A DNA stretch of 64,000 nt from UBA3871 sp041797745 (lineage in GTDB: Bacteria; Bacillota; Clostridia; Peptostreptococcales; Anaerovoracaceae), in assembly GCA_041797745.1 (NCBI GenBank), contig JBHBZU010000054.1, positions 10,759 through 74,758 on the forward strand. The letters run 5' to 3'. The notes below the pieces were generated by a model. It was not told the origin of the DNA and did no database searches. It saw nothing but the letters and a program-made list of their open reading frames with translations. Shown here piece by piece: positions 7,662-16,515 of this stretch (positions within the stretch are counted from its first letter, which is position 1; each line of letters starts with the position of its first letter). A program made the position numbers and the translations under genes.

Positions 7662-8432
7662 ATGCAAGTAGATACTGAGGGAGTAGTAATAAGGCAGGTA
7701 AAGGCAGGGGACGGTCGCAGGATGATTCTGCTGTTTACTCGCAGATTCGGGAAAATCAGTGCAGGCACCTCTATAAATGAACGAGGTAAAAATAAGAACG
7801 CCCTGGCAATCAGACCATTTACTTTCGGATACTACAATCTCTTCAAAACTCGTAGTAGCTACAATATAAACAGTGCTGAAACGAAAAAGAGTTTTTATAA
7901 ATTAGGGGAAGATGTGGATAAATTCATGCTTGCGTCCTATATACTGGAGTATACCGATAAGCTGCTTCCGGAAGAAGAACCGAACGAGCATATCTTTGAT
8001 TTACTCATTACTTTCATGAAGCTTTTAGAGCAGCGAAAGAAAAAAATAGAAACTCTTTCCAGCGGATATCAGGTCAGAGCTTTGAAATATTCAGGTCTTT
8101 TACCAAATTTGGAGTCCTGTTCATCCTGCGGGAAAAAGCTTTTGAGGGGAAGTGGCGAAAGTACCTCCGATAAACTTGCTTTTTCAATTAAAAGCGGAGG
8201 CTTAATCTGTAGTGAGTGTTTAGCAAAGCCTGAGCACGCCCATGAGAAGCCATTGATTTATTGGATTGATTTTGCTATAGTAGATATATTAAAGTTCTTT
8301 AGCACCAATACCTTGGAGAAGCTGGAGAATGTGGGATTGGATGAAAATAGTCAGGAGCGGATAAACGGTCTGCTGGAGGCATACTCTAAATATCATCTAG
8401 GTATTGAGAGTTTTAAAACAAAGACTATATAG
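7662..8432 (+). CDS. recO: DNA repair protein RecO
   Basis: 256 residues: an N-terminal OB fold (EGVVIRQVKAGDGRRMILLFTRRFGKISA), a helical middle, and a zinc finger made of CSSC (~residue 157) and CSEC (~190). RecO loads RecA on SSB-coated single strands together with RecR. It follows era with a 2-bp gap, the classical era-recO order, and is followed closely by a DUF4342 gene. Confidence 0.93.
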   Translation: MQVDTEGVVIRQVKAGDGRRMILLFTRRFGKISAGTSINERGKNKNALAIRPFTFGYYNLFKTRSSYNINSAETKKSFYKLGEDVDKFMLASYILEYTDKLLPEEEPNEHIFDLLITFMKLLEQRKKKIETLSSGYQVRALKYSGLLPNLESCSSCGKKLLRGSGESTSDKLAFSIKSGGLICSECLAKPEHAHEKPLIYWIDFAIVDILKFFSTNTLEKLENVGLDENSQERINGLLEAYSKYHLGIESFKTKTI

Positions 8433-8446
8433 TAGGAGGATGTTTT

Positions 8447-9073
8447 ATGGAAATTACAGTAGAAATGGTAGAACAGGTAAAGGATAAGACAGGTGTTAGC
8501 TATAAGGAAGCAAAGGAAGCGTTAATTCGCAGCAACGGCGACGTGGTAGATGCTATCATTGACCTTGAAGAAAATTTTGAAATTGACGCGGATACTGTTG
8601 AACCGACCAACAAGATGGCAATTCTTGAAAAACTTAAGGAACTTATTAAAAAGGGTAATGTTTCAAAAATTACAGTTAAAAAGGACGGAGAGATTATTGT
8701 TAATCTTCCGGTAAATGTAGGTATCATCGGGGCAGTTGTAGCTCCCCTTGCCAGCGTAGCGGCTATAATTGCGGCTTTCGGTACAAAATGTGTTATCGAA
8801 GTGGTAAAGACTGACGGAGCCATCATTGACGTAAGTGACGTTGTGGAAGATACTTTCGGCATGGCTATGGAAAAGGGTTCTGTTATTGCAGAAGAACTTA
8901 AAAACAAGGGCGCTGTTGTATACGAAGCAGTTAAGGAAAAGGGCGGCGAGGCCTATGAAGCAGTTAAAGAAAGGGCTACCGGCGGCAGAGAAAGCTTTGA
9001 TTTAGATAAGGAAGAGTTTTCTTTCAGCCCTGTAGATGATGTTAATTGTGAAGAAACAGATGATGAGGAATAA
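8447..9073 (+). CDS. UBA-like + DUF4342 protein
   Basis: 208 residues. The N-terminal ~45 residues form a UBA/EF-Ts-like three-helix domain (VKDKTGVSYKEAKEALIRSNGDVVDAI). The middle (~residues 60-130) matches DUF4342, with a hydrophobic GIIGAVVAPLASVAAIIAAFG stretch that could associate with membranes. The tail has a small internal repeat (YEAVKEKG / YEAVKERA) and is acidic at the end. The function is unknown. A strong AGGAGG precedes the ATG. It lies between recO and glyQS and reads as part of the same transcript. Confidence 0.8.
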   Translation: MEITVEMVEQVKDKTGVSYKEAKEALIRSNGDVVDAIIDLEENFEIDADTVEPTNKMAILEKLKELIKKGNVSKITVKKDGEIIVNLPVNVGIIGAVVAPLASVAAIIAAFGTKCVIEVVKTDGAIIDVSDVVEDTFGMAMEKGSVIAEELKNKGAVVYEAVKEKGGEAYEAVKERATGGRESFDLDKEEFSFSPVDDVNCEETDDEE

Positions 9074-9126
9074 CTCTCATTATCTCAGTTTAATTATATT
9101 TTATAGAATAAGGCAGGTAATAAACT

Positions 9127-10533
9127 ATGGGTAAAGAACTAACAATGGAGAAGATTGTAGCTCTTGCTAAAGGCAGAGGCTTTGTATATCCGGGTTCGGA
9201 AATTTACGGCGGTTTAGCTAATACTTGGGATTACGGTCCTTTGGGAGTTGAACTCAAAAATAATATTAAGCAGGCATGGTGGAAGAAATTCGTTCAGTCC
9301 AACAAATACAACGTAGGTTTGGATGCTGCTATCCTCATGAATCCGCAGACTTGGATTGCTTCAGGTCATTTAGCAGGCTTCTCAGATCCGCTTATGGATT
9401 GTCGTGAATGTCACGAAAGATTCAGAGCCGACAAGATTATCGAAGATTGGTGTGAAGAAAACAGCTTCGAACTTCCTAAGGCGGTAGACGCTTTTTCACA
9501 GGAAGAAATGAAGAATTTTATTGATGAACATAAAATTTCATGCCCAACTTGCGGTAAGCACAATTTTACAGACATTCGTCAGTTCAATCTTATGTTTAAG
9601 ACTTTCCAAGGTGTAACAGAAGACGCTAAGAACACAGTTTACCTGCGTCCTGAAACGGCGCAGGGTATCTTTGTGGATTTCCCATCGGTACAGCGTACAT
9701 CTCGCAAGAAGATTCCATTTGGTATCGGACAAATCGGTAAGTCTTTCCGTAACGAAATAACTCCCGGAAATTTCATCTTCCGAGTTCGTGAGTTTGAACA
9801 GATGGAACTTGAATTTTTCTGTGAACCTGATACAGACCTTGAATGGTTTGCATACTGGAGAAAGTTCTGTAAGGATTGGTTACTTTCTCTTGGCTTAAAG
9901 GAGGAAAACTTAAGACTCAGAGACCATGACCCTGAAGAACTCAGCTTCTATTCAAAGGCAACAACAGACTTCGAATTTTTATTCCCGTTCGGTTGGGGCG
10001 AACTTTGGGGTGTTGCTGACAGAACCAACTATGACCTGACTCAACATCAGAATGTATCAGGTAAAGATATGAGCTATTTTGATCAGGATAAGGGAGAAAG
10101 ATACATTCCATACGTTGTTGAACCGTCTCTTGGCGTAGAAAGAGCTTTCCTGGCTTTCCTTTGCAATGCGTACGAGGAGGAAACTCTTACTTCCGAAGAC
10201 GGCAAGGAAGATACTCGTGTGGTAATGCACTTCCATCCTGCATTGGCGCCGTTTAAGGCTGCTGTGCTGCCGCTGGCGAAGAAACTTGCTCCGGTTGCTG
10301 ACCCTATTTATGATGAGCTTTCAAAGCACTTCATGATTGACTATGACGCTTCAGGCTCTATCGGAAAAAGATATAGAAGAGAAGATGAAATCGGTACTCC
10401 TTTCTGTATCTGCGTTGACTTTGATACTGAAACGGACGGTTGCGTAACTATAAGAGACAGAGACACTATGCAGCAGGTAAGAATACCGGTTGCAGAAGTT
10501 AAGTCTTACATCGAAGAAAGATTGGTTTTCTAA
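9127..10533 (+). CDS. glyQS: Glycyl-tRNA synthetase (alpha2 type)
   Basis: 468-residue class II synthetase of the homodimeric bacterial/archaeal/eukaryotic type. It has motif 2 with FRNEITPGNFIFRVREFEQME, the YLRPETAQGIF segment, motif 3 (PSLGVERAFLA) and the C-terminal anticodon-binding domain. It charges tRNA-Gly. Only 53 bp separate it from the previous stop and no T-box leader is visible there, so it is probably read from the upstream operon. A strong terminator follows 15 bp after the stop. Confidence 0.97.
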   Translation: MGKELTMEKIVALAKGRGFVYPGSEIYGGLANTWDYGPLGVELKNNIKQAWWKKFVQSNKYNVGLDAAILMNPQTWIASGHLAGFSDPLMDCRECHERFRADKIIEDWCEENSFELPKAVDAFSQEEMKNFIDEHKISCPTCGKHNFTDIRQFNLMFKTFQGVTEDAKNTVYLRPETAQGIFVDFPSVQRTSRKKIPFGIGQIGKSFRNEITPGNFIFRVREFEQMELEFFCEPDTDLEWFAYWRKFCKDWLLSLGLKEENLRLRDHDPEELSFYSKATTDFEFLFPFGWGELWGVADRTNYDLTQHQNVSGKDMSYFDQDKGERYIPYVVEPSLGVERAFLAFLCNAYEEETLTSEDGKEDTRVVMHFHPALAPFKAAVLPLAKKLAPVADPIYDELSKHFMIDYDASGSIGKRYRREDEIGTPFCICVDFDTETDGCVTIRDRDTMQQVRIPVAEVKSYIEERLVF

Positions 10534-10547
10534 CAAAAGCTTTATTA

Positions 10548-10588
10548 AAAGTTCTACCCGACTTATTTGATTCGGGTAGAACTTTTTT
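10548..10588 (+). terminator. Rho-independent terminator of the phoH-glyQS operon
   Basis: A 14-bp stem (AAAGTTCTACCCGA, 10548-10561, with TCGGGTAGAACTTT, 10572-10585), a 10-nt loop and a run of T form a strong hairpin. Confidence 0.92.
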
Positions 10589-10635
10589 AATCTTTTTAAT
10601 ATCCTCAAAGCTATCCGTAAACTGTAAAAATATGG

Positions 10636-10662
10636 TTGACGAGAGAGTGAAAATGGTATAAT
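10636..10662 (+). promoter_or_regulatory. Promoter of the tadZ-like gene (extended -10)
   Basis: TGGTATAAT (10654-10662) is an extended -10. TTGACG (10636-10641) lies 15 bp upstream, a short spacer that the TGn extension can offset. It is 75 bp before the gene. Confidence 0.6.
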
Positions 10663-10736
10663 ATGGAAATGAGACGTAAGGGCATTTAAGATGGGAAAGC
10701 GGTTAAGGAGAGAAAAAGGTTAAGCGGGGGTGCGGT

Positions 10737-11693
10737 ATGCAAAGCGAGAAAATTATATTGCAAATTCAGGATGAAGAATATGCAAAAGCTTTTGCCAGAG
10801 GAATAGGTGAAAGGTGTAAAAATTTTATATGTAAGATTAATTGCAATGAAAAAGGAAATATCGAAGAAACAAGTAAAGAAAGTGTGATTGCAGAGTCTTT
10901 GGAAAATCCCGATTATCTTGTGGCAAAGGGGATAGATATTTACAAATATCAAAGCATGAACGAGATATTACATCAGCTTGAACAGGCTCTGGGTTTGAAC
11001 TTTAATTTACCGCAAAATGAAAATCATCAGATAATCGGTATTATAAATGTGGATGGCGGTGCAGGAGCTTCTTCTGTTGCAATGAGTCTGGCGCTGACGG
11101 AAAAACTGTATTATGAGAAAAAAGTCATGCTTATAAATTTATCGAATTTTGGATATGGACTTAAAAACAGTAACGACGGAAGACTGATTTATGAATTGGA
11201 AACTTCAATAGACAGCTTTAAGAATTTGCGAATTTTTGATTGGATTTGGCAAAATGAAGAGGGAGTTTTTGTTATTGGTGCAGAGAAAGGGATAAACACT
11301 TTAAGCCTTGTAAGTACGGAAAATAAGGTAAAAATAATTGATAACTTGCTGAAATTAATAAATCCTGAATTAACTGTCTTAGATTTTGGAAGTTCAGGTA
11401 TTCGGGAAATAAAAGAAATGAGCAAATTTTATCAAGGATTAATTGGGATACACCATGGAAATTATAAAAAAGAACGTCAGGAAGCTTTGGAATTTATTTT
11501 GGGAAAGCTGGATTTTACAGTGATAAATAGGGCAGAGCTTACAGAGGGAAGTACGAAGAAGTTAAAAGAAAAGGAAGAGGGATTTTTTAATGAAAATGAA
11601 AGAAAGCTGTTCCATTTAGAAGAGGTAGGGAATATTGATTTAAATAACAGCTTTGGACTGGGGATTTCAATACTTGCAGAGGCTATGAGTTAA
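10737..11693 (+). CDS. TadZ/CpaE-like protein with degenerate P-loop
   Basis: 318 residues. The centre resembles the ParA/MinD fold: an INVDGGAGASSVAMSLALTE loop at ~residue 105, followed by a strand ending VMLINLSNFGYGL and a later LTVLDFGSSGI strand in the Walker B region. The lysines of a ParA deviant Walker A (KGGxGKT) are missing, so nucleotide hydrolysis is doubtful. TadZ/CpaE proteins localise Tad pilus machinery, and tadA and tadBC lie 2.3 kb downstream, which supports this reading. The N-terminal ~95 residues, in the receiver-like position of CpaE, match nothing I can name. A general ParA-like regulator is the alternative. Confidence 0.62.
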   Translation: MQSEKIILQIQDEEYAKAFARGIGERCKNFICKINCNEKGNIEETSKESVIAESLENPDYLVAKGIDIYKYQSMNEILHQLEQALGLNFNLPQNENHQIIGIINVDGGAGASSVAMSLALTEKLYYEKKVMLINLSNFGYGLKNSNDGRLIYELETSIDSFKNLRIFDWIWQNEEGVFVIGAEKGINTLSLVSTENKVKIIDNLLKLINPELTVLDFGSSGIREIKEMSKFYQGLIGIHHGNYKKERQEALEFILGKLDFTVINRAELTEGSTKKLKEKEEGFFNENERKLFHLEEVGNIDLNNSFGLGISILAEAMS

Positions 11694-11728
11694 ATGTCAG
11701 AAAAATGCGAACAAATCAACCTTTGTCT

Positions 11729-11756
11729 TTGCAAGTGCTTGTAAATGTGTTAAAAT
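11729..11756 (+). promoter_or_regulatory. Possible promoter of the histidine-kinase-like gene
   Basis: TTGCAA (11729-11734) and TAAAAT (11751-11756) with 16 bp between them, 24 bp before the ATG of the next gene. Confidence 0.45.
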
Positions 11757-11779
11757 AAGGGTGTAGTGGAGGAAAAATT

Positions 11780-12841
11780 ATGAAAAGCAGTTTTATTACA
11801 ACACTGGTTCTAATACCTACATTTAACGTATTATGCATTACACTCACAGGACTGGCAGGGTGGAATCCGATGTTTACCGTGATACCTTGTGTAGTAGGTT
11901 CATTTTTGTTTGCTTTCATTGGATATAATATGGCAGTGGGCCCATATCTTCATGAACTTGAGGATATGAAAAGAGAACTGGCAAAGGCACGCAAAAATGA
12001 TGAACTTCGCAATGAATTTTTGTTTTCTGTATCGGAATCCTACAAGAAACCCGCAGAAGATATCAAAGCTACAGTTAAGGATTTGAAAAATTTAGGCATT
12101 GATAAGATTATCGCGAATCAAAAGGCTGCGGAGGAAGAAAAACCTAAAATTCCTCCTAAAATTGAAGAACGCATGAGATTTTTAGATGACCCATTTGAAC
12201 TTCGTCCTAAAAAAGAGCCTGAAAGAGACAAGTCTCAACGTATAGATCCGAGCAAGTACAGCGGAGAACTTGTAAAGAAGTGCTTGCAGGGTTTAGACAG
12301 TGCGGCGGAAAAGGTAGCCAGACTTTCCGATGACATAATTATCTTCTCTGATGTTCAGACTAAAAAGCATATTATTCAGGGAGGCTCCATAAATCTTGAA
12401 GAAGCTATCGACAAGGTCACTGAAGTACTTGAACTTTTAGCTTCTCGTAAAGATGTTGCCATGGAGATAGAAATAGAAGAGGGGCTTACCATTGAGGGAG
12501 CGGAAGAACGCTTCGTCATTATGATGAAAAAGATTGTCGAGAATGCCATAATATACTCTAAAAAGGGCGGTACGGTATATATTACAGCGGACAATGTTAA
12601 CGGATATATATTTGTAAATGTTCGTGACGAGGGCTTGGGCATTCCGGCTGATGACATAAATAAGATTTTTGACAAGTTTTATAAAGTGCCTCGTGATAAG
12701 GACCCGAATCCTTACGGTGCAGGTCTGGGGCTTACCATTGTAAAACATCTTGCAGATATTATGGATGCTGAAATTAAAGTAAAGAGTGCGCTTGAGCATG
12801 GCACTACTTTTAGCGTCATTTTCAAAAGAGGTCTAAACTAA
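11780..12841 (+). CDS. Membrane histidine-kinase-like protein lacking the phospho-accepting His
   Basis: 353 residues: two N-terminal membrane helices (~5-27, 32-52), a coiled linker, a dimerisation-like segment and a C-terminal HATPase_c domain. N box (VENAIIYSKKGG), G1 (DEGLGIP), F box (IFDKFYK) and G2 (GAGLGLTIVKH) are intact. At the H box, FLFSVSESYKKP aligns with the usual FLxxxSHELRTP, placing Glu86 where the phosphorylated His should be; the Pro five residues later is kept. About 90 residues, rich in Lys, Glu and Pro, separate the two putative dimer helices. No response regulator is adjacent. It may be a non-phosphorylating (pseudo) kinase or use another His. GGAGG precedes the ATG. 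Confidence 0.75.
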   Translation: MKSSFITTLVLIPTFNVLCITLTGLAGWNPMFTVIPCVVGSFLFAFIGYNMAVGPYLHELEDMKRELAKARKNDELRNEFLFSVSESYKKPAEDIKATVKDLKNLGIDKIIANQKAAEEEKPKIPPKIEERMRFLDDPFELRPKKEPERDKSQRIDPSKYSGELVKKCLQGLDSAAEKVARLSDDIIIFSDVQTKKHIIQGGSINLEEAIDKVTEVLELLASRKDVAMEIEIEEGLTIEGAEERFVIMMKKIVENAIIYSKKGGTVYITADNVNGYIFVNVRDEGLGIPADDINKIFDKFYKVPRDKDPNPYGAGLGLTIVKHLADIMDAEIKVKSALEHGTTFSVIFKRGLN

Positions 12842-12889
12842 ATAGAGTTAAAGCTGATAAAGGGTTTAACTGACAGTTAGGAGAAGAAT

Positions 12890-13924
12890 ATGATTTTTTT
12901 CAGATCGGATTACAGCCAAGGAGCACATCCAAAGGTAATGGAAGCTCTCATGAAGACAAATATGGAGCACAGCGACGGCTATGGGCTGGATGAGCATTGC
13001 TATAATGCAGCTAAAATTGTAAAAGAACTCATCGGTATTGAGGCTTGCGAAGTACATATGATGGTAGGGGGGACTCCCTGCAATATCACGACTTTAGCGG
13101 CAGCCTTAAGAGCTTACGAGGGGGTTATCGCCCCACGAAGCGGTCACGTTTATGTGCATGAAACCGGAGCTTTAGAGGGAACAGGTCATAGAGTTATTAC
13201 TGTGGATGGCATAGATGGAAAGCTGAATGCAGACTTGATTGATTTAGCCTTTGAAGAATATGAAGATGAGCATACGGTAAAGCCTAGAGCAGTTTATATT
13301 TCCCAACCTACAGAAAGCGGTACCTTGTACAGCAGAGATGAAATGCGTGCAATTTCAGCAAAATGCAAGGAAAGAAACCTGCTTCTCTATGTAGACGGGG
13401 CCAGACTTGGTTGTGCCCTTACTTCTAAGGACAACGATTTAACTCTTAAGGAGCTGGCACAGCTGGCGGATGCCTTTTATATCGGTTGCACCAAGAACGG
13501 AGCACTTTTCGGAGAGGCACTGGTTATAAAGGATGAGGGTGTTAACGACCACTTCAGATTTATGATAAAGCGCCAATGCGGGCTTTTGGCTAAGGGAAGA
13601 CTCATTGGAGTTCAGGTGGAAGCACTTTTGGAGGGCGGTGAAAACAGCCTATACTTCAGCTTGGCTCGTCGCTCAAATGAATTGGCAGATAAGCTGAAAG
13701 CAGGATTGGAAGCCATGGGTGTAAAGTTCTATGGAAATTCAAAGACAAATCAGATTTTCCCTATTTTACCTGCTTCTGTGGTTCATGAATTGGAAAAGGA
13801 TTTCTTATTCTATGAGTGGGCACCTGAAAAAAATGGCATGATTCCAATCCGTTTGGTGACAGGCTGGGGCACGGAAGAAGCGGAAATAGATGAATTTTTA
13901 TCTGTTACTAAAAAGCTTCTGTAA
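12890..13924 (+). CDS. Low-specificity L-threonine aldolase-like PLP enzyme
   Basis: 344 residues of fold-type I PLP enzyme in the threonine aldolase / beta-eliminating lyase family. Visible features are the N-terminal RSDYSQGAHPKVMEAL, SGHVYVHETGALEGTGHRV, the PLP-contacting YVDGARLGCAL and the Schiff-base lysine in GCTKNGALFGEA. The likely reaction is cleavage of L-threonine or L-allo-threonine to glycine and acetaldehyde. The branch with TKNG is annotated both as aldolase and as beta-eliminating lyase, so the substrate is not certain. AGGAG at 12879-12883 precedes the start. It lies between the kinase-like gene and tadA with its own terminator behind it. Confidence 0.85.
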   Translation: MIFFRSDYSQGAHPKVMEALMKTNMEHSDGYGLDEHCYNAAKIVKELIGIEACEVHMMVGGTPCNITTLAAALRAYEGVIAPRSGHVYVHETGALEGTGHRVITVDGIDGKLNADLIDLAFEEYEDEHTVKPRAVYISQPTESGTLYSRDEMRAISAKCKERNLLLYVDGARLGCALTSKDNDLTLKELAQLADAFYIGCTKNGALFGEALVIKDEGVNDHFRFMIKRQCGLLAKGRLIGVQVEALLEGGENSLYFSLARRSNELADKLKAGLEAMGVKFYGNSKTNQIFPILPASVVHELEKDFLFYEWAPEKNGMIPIRLVTGWGTEEAEIDEFLSVTKKLL

Positions 13925-13943
13925 TATAAAAATTAAATAATTG

Positions 13944-13972
13944 AAAGCTGACTCTTAAATGAGTCAGCTTTT
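13944..13972 (+). terminator. Rho-independent terminator after the threonine aldolase gene
   Basis: Perfect 11-bp stem AAAGCTGACTC / GAGTCAGCTTT, TTAAAT loop and a short T-run; it isolates tadA transcription from the gene before. Confidence 0.85.
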
Positions 13973-14018
13973 GTGGTTTTTGTAAGGGTTTCCAATTTTG
14001 TAAAAGGAGAAAATACTA

Positions 14019-15305
14019 ATGAAAGAGAATGGAGAAAAGCAGGCTTATGAAAATATGGGGCTTTCAATAAATCAGCTGGCAGAAGCCACTCGAATGTGGA
14101 TAAGAGAAAGAGATTTTCAAAATGTTAAAAGTGATTCGGAGGGCGACAAGGCTTTAGAAGAAGAGATTAAAGAAAAAATTGTGGAATTAAGCTTTGAACT
14201 CCCAAAATACAGGTATCTTGAGGCAGCCAACAGGCGCAACCTTATTGAAAGAACCTACTATTCCATTCGATGTGAATTTGGGGTGTTACAACCTTTGCTT
14301 GAAGATAAAACTATTACTGAAATTATGGTGAACGGCCCTGAAGATGTATTTATTGAAAAAAACGGGAAACTTCAGCGCTCGGAGCTTTATTTTGATGGAA
14401 CAGGAGAGCTTGAGGAAATTATCAGAAAGATGGCAGCTAAAGTGCGACGTGAAATAAATGAGATGATACCCATAGTAGATGCCAGATTAGATGACGGTTC
14501 AAGAGTAAACGCAGTGTATAAAAATATAGCTTTAGGAGGTCCAGCCTTAACTATAAGAAAGTTTCCTGAAACTCCTCTTACTATAGAGGAACTTATAAAG
14601 GGAGGGAGCTTAACGAGAGAAGCAGCTGAATTTTTACGTGTTTTAGTTGAGGCAGGTTACAATATTTTCATCAGTGGCGGTACTTCCAGCGGAAAGACTA
14701 CCTTTCTCAATGTGTTATCCGTTTATATACCCAAAGATGAACGGGTTATAACCATAGAAGACTCTGCGGAACTTCAAATTAGCCATATACCTAATTTAGT
14801 TAGAATGGAGTGTAAGAATGCAAACTCTCAAGGAAAGGGTCAAATTACCATGAGGGACTTGATTAAGAGTTCCCTCAGAATGAGACCTGACAGAATTATT
14901 GTAGGGGAAGTAAGAGGGGCAGAGGTTTTGGATATGATTCAGGCAATGAATACAGGTCACGACGGCTCATTATCTACGGGGCATGCCAATTCAGTCGGGG
15001 GAATGATGAAGCGACTGGAAGCAATGTTTTTACAGGGAGCAAATCTTCCTGTGGCTTCCATAAGGAGTCAGATTGCCGAGGGAATAGATATAGTGATACA
15101 TATGGGGCGACTTTCGGATAAGAAAAGAAGAATACTGGAAATCGCTGAAATTTCAAAGGAAATAAAGGAAAGTGAAATAGTATTTAATAGTATATTTAAG
15201 TATGAAATTAACAAGGGGCTCGTTAGGACGGAACAGGCATTTGAGAATCAAAGAAAATTAAAAATGAGTGGGGTAAATTATGATAAAAGACTATTTGATT
15301 TATGA
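14019..15305 (+). CDS. tadA: TadA/CpaF-type pilus assembly ATPase
   Basis: 428-residue secretion ATPase of the TadA/CpaF (VirB11/PulE) superfamily. It has Walker A SGGTSSGKTTFLN (~residue 220), the Asp box RVITIEDSAEL, Walker B IIVGEVRGAEVLD and the His box TGHDGSLSTGHANS. It should power assembly of Flp-type (type IVb) pili at the cytoplasmic membrane together with the TadBC protein immediately downstream. AAGGAG lies 8 bp before the ATG. The coding end overlaps the next gene by 26 bp. The pilin genes themselves are 27 kb away in this window. Confidence 0.93.
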   Translation: MKENGEKQAYENMGLSINQLAEATRMWIRERDFQNVKSDSEGDKALEEEIKEKIVELSFELPKYRYLEAANRRNLIERTYYSIRCEFGVLQPLLEDKTITEIMVNGPEDVFIEKNGKLQRSELYFDGTGELEEIIRKMAAKVRREINEMIPIVDARLDDGSRVNAVYKNIALGGPALTIRKFPETPLTIEELIKGGSLTREAAEFLRVLVEAGYNIFISGGTSSGKTTFLNVLSVYIPKDERVITIEDSAELQISHIPNLVRMECKNANSQGKGQITMRDLIKSSLRMRPDRIIVGEVRGAEVLDMIQAMNTGHDGSLSTGHANSVGGMMKRLEAMFLQGANLPVASIRSQIAEGIDIVIHMGRLSDKKRRILEIAEISKEIKESEIVFNSIFKYEINKGLVRTEQAFENQRKLKMSGVNYDKRLFDL

Positions 15306-16515
15306 ATTAAGCAGTTATGAAAAATTTATTTATTACACAGCAGCTTTTATTTTGGCAGAGGCTATGGCTATATTATTTTTTGATAATTGGGTTTTGGGAA
15401 TAATAATTACACCCCTTGCTTATGTGGCAAAATCAGGTTTTGAAAATTTCATGGCAGGTAGAAGACTTTATAAACTTAGAACTGAATTTATAGATTTTCT
15501 TTACAGTATATCGGCGTCTGTGGCAGCGGGTGTACATATGCAAGAAGCTTTAGAGGAAGCAAGGGATGAATTAAAGCTTATAGATAAAAATACCAAAGGA
15601 GATTTAATTGATAAAATATTTAAAAAATCTGCCGAAAAATCAGGGGTTATTTTACCCGAACTTGAGGAAATGCTATTTCGTATGGCTACCTGCAATGAAA
15701 ATGAAAGAGTTTTACTTTATGATTTTGCTTCAAGGACGGGGCTTGATGACCTTAAAAATTTTGTTGAAAATTATTACAGCTGTAGAGACAGCGGTGGAAA
15801 TTTAGTTGAAACTGTTAACCGCTCTGTGCAAATTATCACGGATAAACTTTTGATTGAAAAGGATATGAAAACGTTAATATCTCAAAAGGTATTTGAGGGG
15901 CGTCTTATTGCCGTACTGCCTCCTGCCATAATTTTTTGTCTGCGGATTGCGTCACCTGAATATATGGTACCGCTTTACAATACGGTAGTTGGAAGACTTA
16001 TTATGCTGATATCTGCGGGAGCCATGGTATTTGCTTTTTATTATGCAAATAGACTAAAGAAAGTGGTTTTTAAGGAAACTTTAGAAAGTGCCTTACCTGA
16101 ATTTCTCAGCAGATTGTCTATGCTTTTAGGTTCAGGCATGGTGCTTCAGACGGCTCTTGAAAAACTGGCGACGGAAGAAAGTAAAACTCAAAATATTCTG
16201 CTTAACGATTTTAGAGAATTGTATTTTAGTGCGGTAAGAGAAAATTTGCCGGTGCTTTGGAAATTTAGAAGTTATGCAGTTCAAAAGGGCTCCAGAGAAC
16301 TAATCAGATGTTGCGGTATCATGAGTGCGGGAAATAGTAAGGGAACGGAATTAGTTGAGAAACTGGAAAATGAATCAGCATTTATGTGGCATTCGGCAAA
16401 AAAACAAATAGAGGAAAAGTCAAAATTGGCTGAAACCAAAATGACTTTTCCTATGTCTTTAATGTTAATCGTATTAATTTTAATAACTACGGCACCTGCG
16501 CTTATGGGGCTTTAG
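15280..16515 (+). CDS. TadB-TadC fusion, type II secretion F-domain membrane protein
   Basis: 411 residues holding two GspF-like cytoplasmic domains in one chain. The first (~45-190) has LRTEFIDFLYSISASVAAGVHMQEAL. The second (~265-385) has LPEFLSRLSMLLGSGMVLQTAL. Membrane segments lie before, between and after them (~18-45, ~205-255, ~390-411). Tad systems normally carry TadB and TadC as separate proteins with one such domain each, so this reads as both in one polypeptide. It overlaps tadA by 26 bp, implying translational coupling. Its last 4 bp overlap the convergent transglycosylase gene. Confidence 0.85.
   Translation: MIKDYLIYELSSYEKFIYYTAAFILAEAMAILFFDNWVLGIIITPLAYVAKSGFENFMAGRRLYKLRTEFIDFLYSISASVAAGVHMQEALEEARDELKLIDKNTKGDLIDKIFKKSAEKSGVILPELEEMLFRMATCNENERVLLYDFASRTGLDDLKNFVENYYSCRDSGGNLVETVNRSVQIITDKLLIEKDMKTLISQKVFEGRLIAVLPPAIIFCLRIASPEYMVPLYNTVVGRLIMLISAGAMVFAFYYANRLKKVVFKETLESALPEFLSRLSMLLGSGMVLQTALEKLATEESKTQNILLNDFRELYFSAVRENLPVLWKFRSYAVQKGSRELIRCCGIMSAGNSKGTELVEKLENESAFMWHSAKKQIEEKSKLAETKMTFPMSLMLIVLILITTAPALMGL

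Noticed and set aside
9074..9126. T-box leader for glyQS
   Set aside because: Only 53 bp available, with no T-box sequence and no terminator/antiterminator pair.
12437..12799. Antisense coding frame opposite the kinase-like gene
   Set aside because: Composition and lack of ribosome site indicate a shadow of the + strand gene; similar long shadows opposite recN, cbi genes and others were discarded for the same reason.
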